From Psychroserpens damuponensis (GTDB lineage: Bacteria > Bacteroidota > Bacteroidia > Flavobacteriales > Flavobacteriaceae): a stretch of DNA of 64,000 nucleotides. Location of the stretch: NCBI RefSeq assembly GCF_000826655.1, contig NZ_JXJO01000016.1, positions 297,001 through 361,000 of the forward strand. The letters run 5' to 3'. Each line of letters begins with the position of its first letter. Within the stretch, counting starts at the first letter, position 1. Shown here piece after piece: positions 1 to 8,277 of the stretch. The notes beneath the pieces are model-generated. The model was given only the letters and a program-made list of their open reading frames with translations, ran no database searches and was not told the origin of the DNA. Position numbers and translations under genes: made by a program.

Positions 1-337
1 CGTTGACTATATTGTAAACAGTAGCGTTAATGTCTTCTATCTTTTCTTTTCTGCCATTATTGTTATTATAAAGATAGATTGCAACTGTACCATGTTCAAA
101 ACCATTACGATTTAAGATTTTTAATTTTCGTTTGATGGTAGTGTTGAGTCTATAACTAGAATTATCAACATAGCTATCACCAACTTCATAAATCACTAAA
201 GCATTTGCTGTTGAGTCATTTATAAAACCTGTGCTCTCAATATCTGCTCTAGTGACTTTAAAACTTTCAGAATTATAATTATTTTGAGCCTGCAGTGTAG
301 AAAGAGCTAAACAAATACATAAGGCAAAATATTTCAT
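1..337 (-). CDS. DUF3857 (transglutaminase-associated) protein, N-terminal part
   Basis: This gene is cut by the left window edge; only about 112 N-terminal residues are visible. It starts at ATG 335-337 with a clear signal peptide (MKYFALCICLALSTLQAQ), so the product is exported. The mature start contains ANALVIYEVGDSYVD and later RKLKILNRNGFEHGTVAI, which resemble the DUF3857 domain that precedes a transglutaminase-like domain in Flavobacteriaceae envelope proteins. The catalytic half lies outside the window, so the activity cannot be judged. The stop codon of the next gene to the right is only 8 bp from this start, and both genes lie on the minus strand, so co-transcription is likely. Confidence 0.6.
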   Translation of the reverse strand, partial: MKYFALCICLALSTLQAQNNYNSESFKVTRADIESTGFINDSTANALVIYEVGDSYVDNSSYRLNTTIKRKLKILNRNGFEHGTVAIYLYNNNNGRKEKIEDINATVYNIVN

Positions 338-345
338 TTAGTAAT

Positions 346-1734
346 TTATAAAATGATGGTTTTAACTCTTTTATTGCGTCGTAAATAACTTTGTATAATG
401 TGTTTAGAATCCCTATTGTTTTGCATTGGTGTTATAATAGACTCTAATACTTTTAAATTCGTAATTTGATGATTTAGATTATAAAAACCTAAACCTTTAA
501 ACACACCATTTTCTATATAGATAACACTTTTCTCATCAATGTCTCGACCTTGATCTATAATGAGCATATTTTTATTGTCATAACTATGTTTAGTTATAAA
601 TTCATTAACACGTTCATTGTAAGACTCAGGAGACTCTTCGTTTATGCAAGCACCTTCACAGCTTTTAATGGTATAATTGAAGCAATTAGATTTGGTAGGA
701 TATAGTCCAGTTAATTTTTGACATAGAGAATAATGCTCAACAATTTTAAACATAAAACTTTTAGCGCTTTGCATATTGCTAAACGTGGTAATGTGTTTTT
801 CATCATTATTATTAGTCTTGTCTATTTTTAAATTTATATAGCCATTACTATCCTTAAAACTATATAAAGCGTGTGTAAATATAGTTCGTCTCAAAGCACG
901 ATTATAAATAGGCTTATTACGTTTTATTTCTTCACTTTCTTTTAATAATGCTACCAGTTCACTTCCAGTGGCTTCATAAGTCACTGATGTTGCGTGTAAT
1001 TGAAGTTTCTTAGATTTTTTGCTTGTATTCGTAAAATGTTGATTGATACGATGCTTTATATTTTTACTCTTTCCAATGTAAATAATATCGCCATTTTCGG
1101 CATGAATATAATACACACCAGTAACAGATGGTAATCTATCAATGATGGCACGATGCGTATCTTTTATACGTTTAGAAATATCTTGTTTTACATTATCTTT
1201 AATGATATTTTTCTCAACATCTTTGGCCAAAAGCATTTTAAATAATTTCACAGTTGCCATGGCATCACCATTAGCACGATGTCTATCACTTACAGGTATG
1301 CCCAAAGCGCGCGTTAATTTACCTAAACTATACGACGCTTGACCTGGTATTAGTTGTTGTGAAAGTTCTACTGTACATAAAGTTTTACGTTTAAAAGTAA
1401 AGCCTAGTCGCTTAAATTCGGTACGTAATATTCTATAATCAAATTGGGAGTTGTGAGCAACGATAATACAGTCTTCGGTAATTTCAACAATTCGTTTGGC
1501 AACCTCATAAAATTTAGGAGCACTTTTAAGCATATTGCTGTTAATTCCAGTAAGATTTACAACAAAAGGTTGAATCTCTCGCTCAGGATTTACAAGACTT
1601 ATAAATGTATCAACCACCTGATGACCGTCAAATCTATAGATCGCAATCTCAGTGATGCCTTCTTCATTGTACTTTCCACCAGTGGTTTCTATGTCTAATA
1701 TTGCGTAAATATAAATATGTTTTAATTTTCGCAA
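346..1734 (-). CDS. DEDDh 3'-5' exonuclease fused to GIY-YIG nuclease domain
   Basis: The 462-residue protein joins two nuclease modules. Residues 10-170 are a DnaQ/epsilon-like exonuclease: D14-I-E16 (motif I), D99 in AHNSQFDYRIL (motif II) and H152...D157 in HRANGDAMA (motif III). Residues 205-290 are a UvrC/Cho-type GIY-YIG domain with GVYYI (206-210), YIG (219-221) and R229. The last 170 residues lack a motif I can name. The same architecture occurs in Cho-like proteins that incise damaged DNA, so a repair role is likely but inferred. There is no ATG in frame before the DIET motif; the assumed start is the TTG at 1734. It is followed closely by the DUF3857 gene. Confidence 0.75.
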   Translation of the reverse strand: MRKLKHIYIYAILDIETTGGKYNEEGITEIAIYRFDGHQVVDTFISLVNPEREIQPFVVNLTGINSNMLKSAPKFYEVAKRIVEITEDCIIVAHNSQFDYRILRTEFKRLGFTFKRKTLCTVELSQQLIPGQASYSLGKLTRALGIPVSDRHRANGDAMATVKLFKMLLAKDVEKNIIKDNVKQDISKRIKDTHRAIIDRLPSVTGVYYIHAENGDIIYIGKSKNIKHRINQHFTNTSKKSKKLQLHATSVTYEATGSELVALLKESEEIKRNKPIYNRALRRTIFTHALYSFKDSNGYINLKIDKTNNNDEKHITTFSNMQSAKSFMFKIVEHYSLCQKLTGLYPTKSNCFNYTIKSCEGACINEESPESYNERVNEFITKHSYDNKNMLIIDQGRDIDEKSVIYIENGVFKGLGFYNLNHQITNLKVLESIITPMQNNRDSKHIIQSYLRRNKRVKTIIL

Positions 1735-1810
1735 AGGATTAAAATACCAAGCGAAATGTGAGTACTCTTTTTTTATTTTTCTTCGGAAATGTAATAACTC
1801 AAGTCATCGT

Positions 1811-2482
1811 CTACTTATTATAAGTCCTAGCTCCAAATATACTACTTCCTACACGAATCATATTACTTCCGCAATCAATTGCCAATTTATAGTCACCACT
1901 CATTCCCATTGAGATAATTTGTAGGTCACTATTACTGTGATTGATAGGTTTTAAATCGTTAAATATTGATGTAAGCTTTTTAAACTCTTGCTCAATTTGA
2001 TTGGTATCATCAGTAAATGTTGCCATTCCCATTAGACCTTTAATGCAAACGTTTTTTAATTCTGAAAAGTCTTCCGAAGACAACATCGTTCTAACTTCAG
2101 TTGCAGACATTCCAAATTTACTGTCTTCTTCCGCAATTTTAATTTGGAGTAAACAATTGATGGTTCTATTATGATTTAAAGCTTGTTTGTTAATTTCTTT
2201 TAGCAATTTTAAACTATCAACGCCATGAATTAAACTAACAAATTTAGCCATGTATTTAACCTTGTTACGTTGTACATGACCAATCATATGCCATTCTATA
2301 TCTTTTGGCATTTCCTCATACTTATCTGCCATGTCTTGGATTTTGTTTTCTCCAAAAATGCGCTGTCCAGCATCATAAGCTTCCATGATATCACTTACAG
2401 GCTTTGTTTTTGAAACAGCAACAAGTGTGACGTGTTTTGGGAGTTGTGATAGTATCTGGTTTAAGTTGTTTGTTATGTTCAT
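1811..2482 (-). CDS. YggS-family pyridoxal 5'-phosphate homeostasis protein
   Basis: The 223-residue, single-domain protein is an alanine-racemase-fold PLP carrier (PLPBP/YggS family), which buffers PLP and affects amino-acid metabolism. K25 in VAVSKTKP is the PLP-linking lysine; IFGENKIQDMADKYE, WHMIGHVQRNK and the C-terminal MGMSGDYKLAIDCGSNMIRVGSSIFG are the family signature stretches that form the phosphate pocket. Length is normal for the family. The gene lies between a lipoprotein gene (17 bp upstream) and the exonuclease gene. A CTTCGGAAA motif sits just downstream at 1781, and a CTTCCGAAG lies inside the gene at 2071. Confidence 0.9.
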   Translation of the reverse strand: MNITNNLNQILSQLPKHVTLVAVSKTKPVSDIMEAYDAGQRIFGENKIQDMADKYEEMPKDIEWHMIGHVQRNKVKYMAKFVSLIHGVDSLKLLKEINKQALNHNRTINCLLQIKIAEEDSKFGMSATEVRTMLSSEDFSELKNVCIKGLMGMATFTDDTNQIEQEFKKLTSIFNDLKPINHSNSDLQIISMGMSGDYKLAIDCGSNMIRVGSSIFGARTYNK

Positions 2483-2499
2483 TGTAAGTTTTAAATAAT

Positions 2500-3015
2500 C
2501 TAATTAGTTAAAAAATATTCAACATTAAGAAGTTCAACAGTATTTGAAGCACCTAAATCTAAAGAATCTTCTGCTTCAAAAGTTAAGATACAGCTAGAAT
2601 TAGCATTTATAGAATAACAAGGAACAGATGCATTGTTTGAGTAGCTCCCAGTATGGACTAATCCGTCAGAGTTTATGGTTAAAATTGGTACACCTTCAAC
2701 AGCATATCCATTATTGTTGTTAAGTTTAATCTCAAACTCTAATCGCGATGTATTATTTCCAGTATCTGGTGTGTAGGTAAAAAATAATATTTCATAAGTA
2801 AAATTCTCTAACCTAGGAGGCTCTATAGTAACAGCATCTTCAGGTTCGGGGAAATCGCATGACACTTCTTGCGTGATATCATAAGTGTAATATTGATTGC
2901 CAGCAAAATAGGTTTGAGGGATTGTTATTATTTTAGTGCAATCATCATCATTAGATCCACAACTAAAAAGAAACAAAACATAAATTATAGCAATAAGAGA
3001 CATTGGTTTTTTCAT
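2500..3015 (-). CDS. Uncharacterised lipoprotein
   Basis: The 171-residue product begins with an SPII signal peptide ending in LFLFSCGSN, so it is predicted to be a membrane-anchored lipoprotein with the cysteine near residue 19. The mature part is acidic near the anchor (CGSNDDDC) and predicted to be mostly beta-strand, with six or so cysteines (for example VPCYSINANSSCIL) that could form disulfides in the periplasm or outside. I recognise no family. It sits between the DUF1015 gene (38 bp upstream) and the PLP-homeostasis gene, all on the minus strand, so it may be co-transcribed, but nothing in the context suggests a role. Confidence 0.6.
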   Translation of the reverse strand: MKKPMSLIAIIYVLFLFSCGSNDDDCTKIITIPQTYFAGNQYYTYDITQEVSCDFPEPEDAVTIEPPRLENFTYEILFFTYTPDTGNNTSRLEFEIKLNNNNGYAVEGVPILTINSDGLVHTGSYSNNASVPCYSINANSSCILTFEAEDSLDLGASNTVELLNVEYFLTN

Positions 3016-3053
3016 TGTATGTTTATTTTAAGATTGATACTGATTAGAATTTG

Positions 3054-4292
3054 TTAAAACTCATAAATAGTTACACCACTTCTCAATTTTGGTTCAATAA
3101 AGGTGCTTTTTGGTGGCATTTTGAGTCCGTCGTCTGCAATGTGTTTCATTTCATTAATATCAACAGGAACCATACCAAAACCAACAGCAAACTCACCAGT
3201 ATCGATAGCGCTTTTAACGTTAATCACATCTTTCTTTCCGTTAATATAGCTAATTCTTTGATCGTTGCGTAAATCTTCAATGCCAAGAATGGGTTGTAAA
3301 ATGGTGTTGTATAAAATTTGAGGATCTAAGGCATCAAGCGATGTTTTAAAATCGTATTCGGTTTTCCGAAGATATAAAGAATAAAACTCACCATCTAAGT
3401 ACATGCTAAAATGATGTTTTCTTGATGGTTTGTAAGGCATGATGCCTCTATTTTGTATTCTAAAAATAGTATCTAATTGAATCAAAAACTCTTCCTTGGT
3501 CAATCCGTTTAAATCTTTCACGAGCCTGTTAAACTCATGAATTTGTAATTCAGATTCTGGAATTAAAAATGTCATAAATTGATTGTAAGTCTCTTTACCT
3601 GTATGATTTGAGTTCAGATTCTTTTCATCTTTATACAGCAAATATGAAGAAGCAGAGCGATGATGACCATCTGCAATATAAATGGTTGGCATCTGTTCAA
3701 ATTGGTTTTGAATAGTAGCAATACTAGTGGAGTCTTCTAATTTCCACAGGTAATGGGTATCACGATAGGTTGTGGTAAATTCAAATTCTGCACGCTCTTT
3801 TTGTATGTCTTTAATTATATTTGAAATGATAGTATTGTCAGGATAGGTGAGTAGTACAGGCTCTGCATTAAAGCCAACCGTTTTTAAATAGTCTTTAAAA
3901 ATATGCTCGCGATACTCAATGGTGTTTTCATGTTTTTTAATAATATCGTTTTCATAATCCTCAGCACTAGCAGCAGCAATGATACCATTAAACACTTGCT
4001 TGTCTCGGTCTACAATTTTATAAATATAATAGCATGGCGTTTTATCATGCACAAATACATTATCTTCTTTAAATTCTAAATACCTATTTCTTACCAGTTG
4101 ATAACGCTCTTTACCAGTAATTTCTCTAGCGTATTTATATCCAGGATTAACAATATGCAAAAATGAAAACGGATTGTAATCTAAACGCGCTTCACGTTCA
4201 GCCTGCGTGTAAGTTTGGTATGATCTAGAAGCTACGAGGCTTACTTTATCTCGTGTTGGTCTAACTGCTTTAAAAGGGTGTATTTTTGCCAT
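3054..4292 (-). CDS. DUF1015 family protein
   Basis: The 412-residue protein starts MAKIHPFKAVRPTRDKVSLVAS and contains IYIADGHHRSASSYLLYKDE, the two most conserved stretches of the DUF1015 family. These proteins are common in Bacteroidota and some Firmicutes, often near serine or phosphonate metabolism genes; the reaction is not established to my knowledge. The GHHR motif suggests metal or phosphate binding, which is an inference. No signal peptide or membrane segment is visible, so it should be cytoplasmic. One TTTCCGAAG lies inside at 3363 and encodes Leu-Arg-Lys on the gene strand, using the CGG codon. Confidence 0.8.
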   Translation of the reverse strand: MAKIHPFKAVRPTRDKVSLVASRSYQTYTQAEREARLDYNPFSFLHIVNPGYKYAREITGKERYQLVRNRYLEFKEDNVFVHDKTPCYYIYKIVDRDKQVFNGIIAAASAEDYENDIIKKHENTIEYREHIFKDYLKTVGFNAEPVLLTYPDNTIISNIIKDIQKERAEFEFTTTYRDTHYLWKLEDSTSIATIQNQFEQMPTIYIADGHHRSASSYLLYKDEKNLNSNHTGKETYNQFMTFLIPESELQIHEFNRLVKDLNGLTKEEFLIQLDTIFRIQNRGIMPYKPSRKHHFSMYLDGEFYSLYLRKTEYDFKTSLDALDPQILYNTILQPILGIEDLRNDQRISYINGKKDVINVKSAIDTGEFAVGFGMVPVDINEMKHIADDGLKMPPKSTFIEPKLRSGVTIYEF

Positions 4293-4300
4293 TTTTGTTA

Positions 4301-4320
4301 AGTGTTCTGTAAACAGTGTT
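4301..4320. repeat. Inverted remnants of the ACTGAAC heptamer
   Basis: AGTGTTC and CAGTGTT occur within 20 bp here and are reverse complements of rotations of the ACTGAAC unit repeated on the other side of the four-helix-bundle gene. They overlap the stop codon of that gene (4319-4321). Together the two sides form a short inverted-repeat frame around the gene. Confidence 0.5.
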
Positions 4321-4687
4321 AACTCAAACCGAATTTATTTGGGTTTAAAATCTTATAATTTATTAATTTTCCGACTTCTAAACTTTCCGTAATAAGTTCG
4401 TTGAATTGATTTTCTAAAATAAAGTTACATGCATAAGCAAACTCAATCCAAGTTTGAGTTTCAGAATTTTCAGTATCACAATCACTCAATTTACTTAAGA
4501 AATATTTAGGATACAATCTTTTTCTGTATGATTCAGCTATGTTCGTACATACACTTGTAGAAGATCGTCTAAATTGGTAAGTACGAGAATAGGTTTCTTC
4601 TTTTGGAAATGATTTTGAAATGTCAAAAATTTTCATTGCTAAAGCAAATCCTTTTTTATAAGCTAATAAACCTTGAAACCTTAGCAT
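4319..4687 (-). CDS. Four-helix-bundle protein (23S rRNA intervening-sequence family)
   Basis: The 122-residue all-helical protein carries the hallmark FRRSSTSVCTNIAESYRKR, matching the QxRRSxxSVxxNIAEG signature of the family encoded in 23S rRNA intervening sequences (S23/IVS protein), structurally related to Avd of diversity-generating retroelements. The family forms homopentamers in known structures; its function is unclear. In Bacteroidota such genes are scattered singly through genomes. Here it lies between a DUF1015 gene and hbd, with a tandem ACTGAAC array 31 bp upstream of its start and inverted versions of the same 7-mer at its stop codon, which suggests a small mobile cassette. Confidence 0.8.
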   Translation of the reverse strand: MLRFQGLLAYKKGFALAMKIFDISKSFPKEETYSRTYQFRRSSTSVCTNIAESYRKRLYPKYFLSKLSDCDTENSETQTWIEFAYACNFILENQFNELITESLEVGKLINYKILNPNKFGLS

Positions 4688-4718
4688 GTATTATTTTTGT
4701 TTTGCTTATTTTTTATTT

Positions 4719-4770
4719 ACTGAACACTGAACACTGAACACTGAACACTGAACACTGAACACTGAACACT
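4719..4770. repeat. Tandem array of seven ACTGAAC units
   Basis: Seven perfect head-to-tail copies of the 7-bp unit ACTGAAC run from 4719 to 4767, followed by a partial ACT. The array fills most of the space between the four-helix-bundle gene and the stop codon of hbd (4773). A unit length of 7 means copy number is free to change by slippage without touching either gene. Confidence 0.95.
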
Positions 4771-4772
4771 AC

Positions 4773-5663
4773 TTATTTAGCAAATTGCTTAGCCACAACT
4801 TCTGCTTTTCTACTTTCAGAGTAATCATAAAAACCTTCACCAGATTTTACACCTAATTTCCCAGCTCTTACCATATTCACTAATAACGGACAAGGTGCGT
4901 ATTTTGGGTTTTTAAATCCGTCGTACATCACGTTTAAAATTGACAAACACACATCAAGACCAATAAAATCTGCTAATTGTAATGGTCCCATTGGGTGAGC
5001 CATACCTAATTTCATCACAGTATCAATTTCTTCAACACCAGCAACACCATTGTACAAAGTTTCTATAGATTCGTTAAGCATTGGCATTAAAATACGATTT
5101 GCAACAAAGCCTGGATAATCATTAACTTCTGTTGGAACTTTCCCTAAAGTTTTAGACAAATCCATAATGGTTTTTGTTACGTCGTCACTTGTGTTATAAC
5201 CACGAATAATCTCTACTAATTTCATAATTGGCACAGGATTCATAAAATGCATCCCAATAACTTTTTCTGGTCTCGAGGTTACAGCTCCAATTTGCGTAAT
5301 TGAAATAGACGATGTGTTTGATGCTAAGATTGTATCTTCATCACAAGTCTCATCTAATTGTTTAAATATTTTGAGTTTTAAATCAATATTTTCGGTGGCA
5401 GCTTCAACAACTAAACTTACATTTTTAACACCAGCTGTCATATCTGTAAACGTTGTAATGTTATCCAAAGTGGATTTTTTATCATCTTCGGAAATTTTCT
5501 CTTTAGACACCATTCTGTCTAAATTTTTAGCAATAGTATCCATGCCTCGTTGTAATGAGGCTTCACTAATGTCAATTAATTGTACTTTAAATCCAGATTG
5601 AGCAAAGGTGTGGGCAATTCCGTTTCCCATAGTTCCTGCTCCTATAACTGCTACATTTTTCAT
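4773..5663 (-). CDS. hbd: 3-hydroxybutyryl-CoA dehydrogenase
   Basis: The 296-residue protein is a soluble NAD(P)-dependent 3-hydroxyacyl-CoA dehydrogenase, converting (S)-3-hydroxybutyryl-CoA to acetoacetyl-CoA or the reverse in fatty-acid or butyrate-type metabolism. The Rossmann motif GAGTMGNGIA is at residues 8-17, the catalytic region is MHFMNPVPIMKLVEIIRG, and the C-terminal domain begins near YPGFVANRILMPMLNE. Length fits the single-function PaaH/Hbd type rather than the FadB fusion. The stop codon lies 3 bp from the ACTGAAC array; a TTTCCGAAG motif (5720) precedes the gene and CTTCGGAAA (5486) lies inside, encoding Ile-Ser-Glu-Asp. Confidence 0.9.
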   Translation of the reverse strand: MKNVAVIGAGTMGNGIAHTFAQSGFKVQLIDISEASLQRGMDTIAKNLDRMVSKEKISEDDKKSTLDNITTFTDMTAGVKNVSLVVEAATENIDLKLKIFKQLDETCDEDTILASNTSSISITQIGAVTSRPEKVIGMHFMNPVPIMKLVEIIRGYNTSDDVTKTIMDLSKTLGKVPTEVNDYPGFVANRILMPMLNESIETLYNGVAGVEEIDTVMKLGMAHPMGPLQLADFIGLDVCLSILNVMYDGFKNPKYAPCPLLVNMVRAGKLGVKSGEGFYDYSESRKAEVVAKQFAK

Positions 5664-5738
5664 ATTTAATTTTTTTTGATTCTTTTATGTAATAAGAACC
5701 TATTATTTAAGAGTTGATTTTTCCGAAGAAAAGAAAAT

Positions 5739-5915
5739 TTATTTTTTGCTTTTATGCCTACTATAAAGCGTTGCAATCATTGCAAATATTAATAGAACAC
5801 TTGAGAGTGTTTGCATCCAAAAACCGTTATCATAATCATCTGTTGTAATGACATTGACAACAATCATGACGAGACACGCTATAATTAATAAGATTGGTAA
5901 AAGGTTTTTAATCAT
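5739..5915 (-). CDS. Small two-helix membrane protein, 58 aa
   Basis: A 58-codon reading frame starts with ATG at 5913-5915 and ends with TAA at 5739-5741. The product (MIKNLLPILLIIACLVMIVV at the start, then a short NVITTDDYDNGF loop, then a second hydrophobic stretch SSVLLIFAMIATLY and a basic tail SRHKSKK) has two clear transmembrane helices with a positive-inside tail. It lies 10 bp downstream of the Gfo/Idh gene on the same strand, so it is probably translated from the same message. No homologue is known to me. Confidence 0.6.
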   Translation of the reverse strand: MIKNLLPILLIIACLVMIVVNVITTDDYDNGFWMQTLSSVLLIFAMIATLYSRHKSKK

Positions 5916-5925
5916 GAATTAGATT

Positions 5926-6885
5926 TTAAAACTGATCAATAATCATCTTTGCTACACGCAATGCTTCTGTTCCATCATGTAAAGTTACAATTGGAGTTGT
6001 GTTGTTATTTATAGCATATGCAAAGGTTTCTAACTCATCTAAAATGGCATTATTATTAGCCACTTCTGGGTTGTCAAAATAGATTTGTTTTTTTATACCT
6101 TCGGCATTTTGAAGTATCATATCAAAATCTCCTGGTGATTTTGGAGCATCTTTCATTTTAACAACTTCACATTTTTTCTCAAGAAAGTCTACAGAGATGT
6201 ACGCGTCTTTTTGAAAAAATCGTGTTTTTCTCATGTTTTTTAATGAAATACGACTGGCTGTAAGATTGGCAACGCAACCGTTTTCAAATTCTATACGTGC
6301 ATTAGCAATATCTGGAGTGTCACTAATAACCGAAACTCCACTTGCATTTACATTTTTAACTTTAGATTTCACTACACTTAGTATAATATCAATATCGTGA
6401 ATCATTAAATCTAAAACTACTGGTACATCTGTACCACGAGGATTAAACTCTGCTAAACGATGTGTTTCAATAAACATTGGGTTGTTAATTTGCTCTCGTA
6501 CAGCTATAAATGCTGGATTAAAACGCTCTACATGTCCTACTTGCCCGCGAATATCATGCTCAGCCAATAATTGTCTCACATGTTCAGCTTCTTCGACTGT
6601 ATTTGTAATAGGTTTTTCAATAAAAATATGCTTACCAAAAGAAATTGCTTTTTTAGCACACTCATAATGAGATAGCGTAGGTGTCACAATATCAACCATA
6701 TCAACAGCTTCTATGAGTGACTCCATCGTTTTGAAGTATTTGTAACCAAACTCTTCTTCTACTTTTTTACCATTGACTTCGTCTGCATCAAAGAACCCAA
6801 CAAGTTCATATTTATCAGATTGATTAAGAAGTCTTAAATGAATTTTTCCGAGATGACCAGCACCAAGTACACCAGCTTTTAGCAT
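5926..6885 (-). CDS. Gfo/Idh/MocA family NAD(P)-dependent oxidoreductase
   Basis: The 319-residue cytoplasmic protein has the N-terminal Rossmann motif GAGHLGKIHLRLL (residues 8-20), the family EKPI motif in GKHIFIEKPITNT, and the C-terminal alpha/beta domain with DLMIHDIDIILS, where the histidine corresponds to the usual catalytic or substrate-binding residue. Family members oxidise or reduce sugars, inositols and related ketones; the substrate here cannot be told from sequence. The start MLKAGVLGAG places the glycine-rich loop where it is expected. It is followed by the 58-aa membrane protein gene. Confidence 0.85.
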   Translation of the reverse strand: MLKAGVLGAGHLGKIHLRLLNQSDKYELVGFFDADEVNGKKVEEEFGYKYFKTMESLIEAVDMVDIVTPTLSHYECAKKAISFGKHIFIEKPITNTVEEAEHVRQLLAEHDIRGQVGHVERFNPAFIAVREQINNPMFIETHRLAEFNPRGTDVPVVLDLMIHDIDIILSVVKSKVKNVNASGVSVISDTPDIANARIEFENGCVANLTASRISLKNMRKTRFFQKDAYISVDFLEKKCEVVKMKDAPKSPGDFDMILQNAEGIKKQIYFDNPEVANNNAILDELETFAYAINNNTTPIVTLHDGTEALRVAKMIIDQF

Positions 6886-7069
6886 TGTTTTTCGATTTTT
6901 CTCAAAAATAAGATTTTTAAGTGTTTATTTATGTGAAATTGATAATAAAAATAAGGCAATTTTACGTCGTTGATAATTCGGTTAAATTTAACTTTCAGTA
7001 TAAAAATGTTTCTATTATTTTTACATAGTGTTTTCATTCAAACACTCTAAACTAACCTAACAACCGACT

Positions 7070-7711
7070 TTGAAAGATACATTTAAACATCAAGGCTTAC
7101 GACAAAAATTAGTGGACATTCTAATTACCAAAGGAATAACCGATAAGAAAGTGCTTGACGCTATTGGTAAAATTCCTAGACATTTATTTATGGACTCAAG
7201 TTTTTTGGATCATGCCTATCAAGATAAAGCGTTTCCAATTGCTGCAGACCAAACGATTTCTCAACCTTATACTGTGGCATTTCAAACCGAATTAATGCAA
7301 GTAAAACCAGGAGATAATGTTTTAGAAATAGGTACAGGAAGTGGTTATCAAACTGCTGTTTTATGCTTGTTAGGAGCAAAAGTGTTTAGTATAGAACGTC
7401 AAAACGAACTTTATAAAAAAACGAGTAAGTTTTTACCTAAATTAGGTTATCGTGCTAAAAAACTCATTTTTGGAGATGGATATATGGGTTTAGAAACCGA
7501 AGCACCATTTGATAGTATTATCGTAACTGCAGGTGCGCCATTTGTGCCTAAGCCTTTATTGAGCCAATTAAAAATAGGAGGTCGTTTAGTGATTCCTGTT
7601 GGTGATGACGTACAAGTAATGACCTTGTTTATTAGAAAAGGACCCAAAGATTTTGAACAACATGAATTTGGAGAATTTCGATTTGTACCTTTATTAGAGG
7701 ATAAGAATTAG
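7070..7711 (+). CDS. pcm: Protein-L-isoaspartate O-methyltransferase
   Basis: The 213-residue enzyme methylates isoaspartyl residues of aged proteins with S-adenosylmethionine, starting their repair. The SAM-binding motif I is VLEIGTGSGYQTAVL; the preceding DQTISQPYTVAFQTELM is the characteristic substrate loop of Pcm; GGRLVIPVGD is the later conserved strand. The reading frame has no ATG at its head, so the start is taken as TTG at 7070, giving the usual N-terminus (KHQGLRQKLVDILITKGI). Upstream 6886-7069 separates it from the divergent Gfo/Idh gene and shows no convincing TAnnTTTG element. Confidence 0.92.
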   Translation: MKDTFKHQGLRQKLVDILITKGITDKKVLDAIGKIPRHLFMDSSFLDHAYQDKAFPIAADQTISQPYTVAFQTELMQVKPGDNVLEIGTGSGYQTAVLCLLGAKVFSIERQNELYKKTSKFLPKLGYRAKKLIFGDGYMGLETEAPFDSIIVTAGAPFVPKPLLSQLKIGGRLVIPVGDDVQVMTLFIRKGPKDFEQHEFGEFRFVPLLEDKN

Positions 7712-7829
7712 TATGTCTCTCATAACCGAAAAGATGCTAAGTTTTATGTGATTATTCAAAATAAAATATATAATTGAGATTGGCAATTAGAGTACGCCTT
7801 TGCGATGCAATTACTTTACGAAAACAAAA

Positions 7830-8273
7830 TCACTCTAAATCTAAAACCACAATAGTTTGCCTAGAGGCTTTAGGCTTTTTTACACGAATTTTAATAAGCT
7901 TATACACCCAAATATTATCAATTTTATCAGCAATGAGATCTAGTTTTCCACTAGCTTTTGAACCGACAATTCTGGTTGATGATTTAAACGTGTTGTTATT
8001 ATTAGTGTATTGTACTGAGCCTTCTAAAATTGCTAAATCATCTATGGGTTGTAAGTCTCCCAAAACGTTTACTGCGTTTTCATTGGCTTTCACTTTTGAA
8101 AACGCAGTATTAAAAATCTCTTTATCTGCATAAGCTTTAGATATATCTTTGGCAGCACTTCCTAAATCGGAAAACATAAATAGCAGTATTCCTAAAATGA
8201 TTATTGTAGTTGGTACGCACCATTTCCAATGACGTTTCCACCAATTTTTTTGTTGAAGTGTTGTATTGTTCAT
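7830..8273 (-). CDS. Coa1-like membrane-anchored protein
   Basis: The 147-residue protein has a basic N-terminus rich in tryptophan (NWWKRHWKW), one transmembrane helix (about residues 18-37) and a C-terminal domain with the pattern FSKVKANENAVNVLGDLQPID...GSVQY, which resembles the Coa1/Tim21-like domain annotated as cytochrome c oxidase assembly factor in Bacteroidota. A role in oxidase assembly is inferred from the family name only, and no oxidase genes lie nearby. It begins 4 bp after the stop of the upstream 819-aa gene on the same strand, so the two are translationally close and probably one operon. Confidence 0.55.
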   Translation of the reverse strand: MNNTTLQQKNWWKRHWKWCVPTTIIILGILLFMFSDLGSAAKDISKAYADKEIFNTAFSKVKANENAVNVLGDLQPIDDLAILEGSVQYTNNNNTFKSSTRIVGSKASGKLDLIADKIDNIWVYKLIKIRVKKPKASRQTIVVLDLE

Positions 8274-8277
8274 GAGT

